Assembly (NCBI GenBank): GCA_026874595.1
Contig: CM049315.1
Location: 36,412,164 to 36,476,163, forward strand
Length of the DNA: 64,000 bases
Source of the DNA: Sipunculus nudus
Taxonomy: Eukaryota > Annelida > Sipuncula > Golfingiida > Sipunculidae
Direction of reading: 5' to 3'
In this document: one piece after another, positions 62,776-64,000 of the stretch
Layout of the letters: each line of letters opens with the position of its first letter
How positions within the stretch are numbered: position 1 is the stretch's first letter
Notes under the pieces: model-generated
Database searches by the model: none
What the model was told of the DNA's origin: nothing
What the model saw: the letters and a program-made list of their open reading frames with translations, nothing else
Translations under genes and position numbers: made by a program

Positions 62776-64000
62776 TATAATATTTTAGATTTAGTTTAGC
62801 TCGTAGCAACAGACCAACGCACGCGGCGCAACAAACAGCTTAGGTTGTAAGTTGACCACCTAATTAATGTCTGCAATATGTTATGACCAAAGCCGAAGTA
62901 TTTTATTTATCAATTATTTTGTAAAAGACGCAATCACATGAAGTCAACTAAAATGGTGGTTATTGCGGAGGTCGTTGTTTAGGATGGTCGTCAGGCTCTG
63001 CTGAATCAAACCCACCGTGTAAAAATCACATGATGTATATTGTGGTTATAAAGATTATTTATTCTCATCACTGCCGGTGTGGATCATACACAGGGTCCGA
63101 TACAGGATCTCAGAAAATGGGCGGGGATATATAAACATATGTGTGGTATGATGAAAGATAAAAAGAATGTGATTCCAGACGCGAAATTCAGCGTTGTTTT
63201 TTTTCGAAATTGAGCGTATAATTATTATATTTACCATATTTGTTAATCGAAAAAGAGCCACTCCCCCTTGATATCAGCCCCTGATACCCCTGCCTTTATC
63301 ATTACGTTGTGATTTTCATTAAGTTAGATCTATCCAGGGCAACTTTCTCTTCACTGTTAACATCACTCTCCTGGTAGTTTTTTCTCGGCAGTTTGAGCAA
63401 GTCGCTGGAATAACAAACACAAGCAGGCTAGAAACAGAGGTTATTTCCCATACAACAACAAACATATATCTGCCATCGAGACTGCAAGGTGTACATACGT
63501 TAAACAGGACACATTTTCTATATATTACCTTGAAGATTAAGATAAAGGAAACTGGACTTTAAATTCATCTCAGAACTGTCCTGAAAGATAGATGTTTCAA
63601 ATTTCAGGATATAATAAGGAGCATTCAGGACATATTAAGGAGTATTTATCAGACTAAAGAAATCCGACCACTGGTAAAAATTATAAATTTGACCTTCAAA
63701 ATCATTGGTTTTTGAACCCGTCCAATAAAATTTAAGCAAATCGTGTATTAAATGTCATGGAGCTGTTCCAAAGTTATCACTGTCACAAATATCCATCACG
63801 ATGACGATTGATATTAATCAATATGTACATAAATGTATAGGCTTGTGTAAAGTAAACACTTTTTATATGTTAAGAGTTCATCAATTTTATCAAACTTATG
63901 TATGAGCAAGTATAGGCTTTACAGAGATATTATAAATATAGTTAAATAGTCCGGAGGGACTATACAGACCGAATTTTAGGAGGTTTTCCGAATTCCTCTA
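62776..64000. other. Downstream non-coding DNA
   Basis: No gene recognised. A fragment near 63527-63740 (CCTTGAAGATTAAGATAAAG, TTGACCTTCAAAATCATTGG) is related to the TGACCTTGA-type repeats inside the transposon. Confidence 0.4.

Overview
The window looks like nuclear DNA of an invertebrate animal, most likely a mollusc and probably a bivalve. It is AT-rich, coding sequence is sparse and split by GT-AG introns, microsatellites and minisatellites are abundant, and several repeats resemble molluscan mobile elements (a pearl/Helentron-type element with 180-bp tandem units, Tigger-like MITEs, a tRNA-derived SINE). The species cannot be named from sequence alone, and there are no prokaryotic features.

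One large plus-strand gene dominates. I assembled 22 coding exons from 9811 to 60685 by chaining open frames through splice sites. All 21 junctions keep phase, and the sum is 3,459 nt including the stop, or 1,152 residues. The product is a type I membrane receptor: signal peptide, EMI-like cysteine module, two EGF-like modules (each a single phase 1-1 exon), about 580 residues of unrecognised mostly beta-type ectodomain, one transmembrane helix, a basic then acidic juxtamembrane region, and a tyrosine-kinase-like domain. That domain appears to be a pseudokinase. The HRD motif reads HRR, the DFG motif reads GFG, the alpha-C glutamate position is lysine and the glycine loop is degraded, yet the scaffold motifs (VAK lysine, AARN, WMAPE, DVWSFG, CW..RP) are kept. 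Two introns appear to use GC-AG splice sites.

Region by region: 1-9800 is upstream DNA with a 37-40 bp tandem array, a repeat rich in nuclear-receptor half-sites and a 500-bp MITE. 9811-9875 is exon 1. 9876-29957 is a 20-kb intron with TA and GA microsatellites, a 90-copy 52-bp minisatellite and a 26-bp minisatellite. 29958-43089 encodes the ectodomain and membrane segment. 43990-60685 encodes the kinase-like domain. Intron 17 holds the Helentron-like element. Intron 19 holds a 6.67-kb inverted-repeat DNA transposon with a broken antisense gene that preserves XPG/FEN nuclease signature residues and a cysteine-rich tail, which I read as Academ-like. Introns 20 and 21 carry tandem copies of the splice acceptor plus 5' coding end of the exon that follows them. 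60686-64000 is the 3' UTR and downstream repeats.

Apart from the receptor gene and the broken transposon gene I see no other convincing gene. Most other open frames come from repeats.
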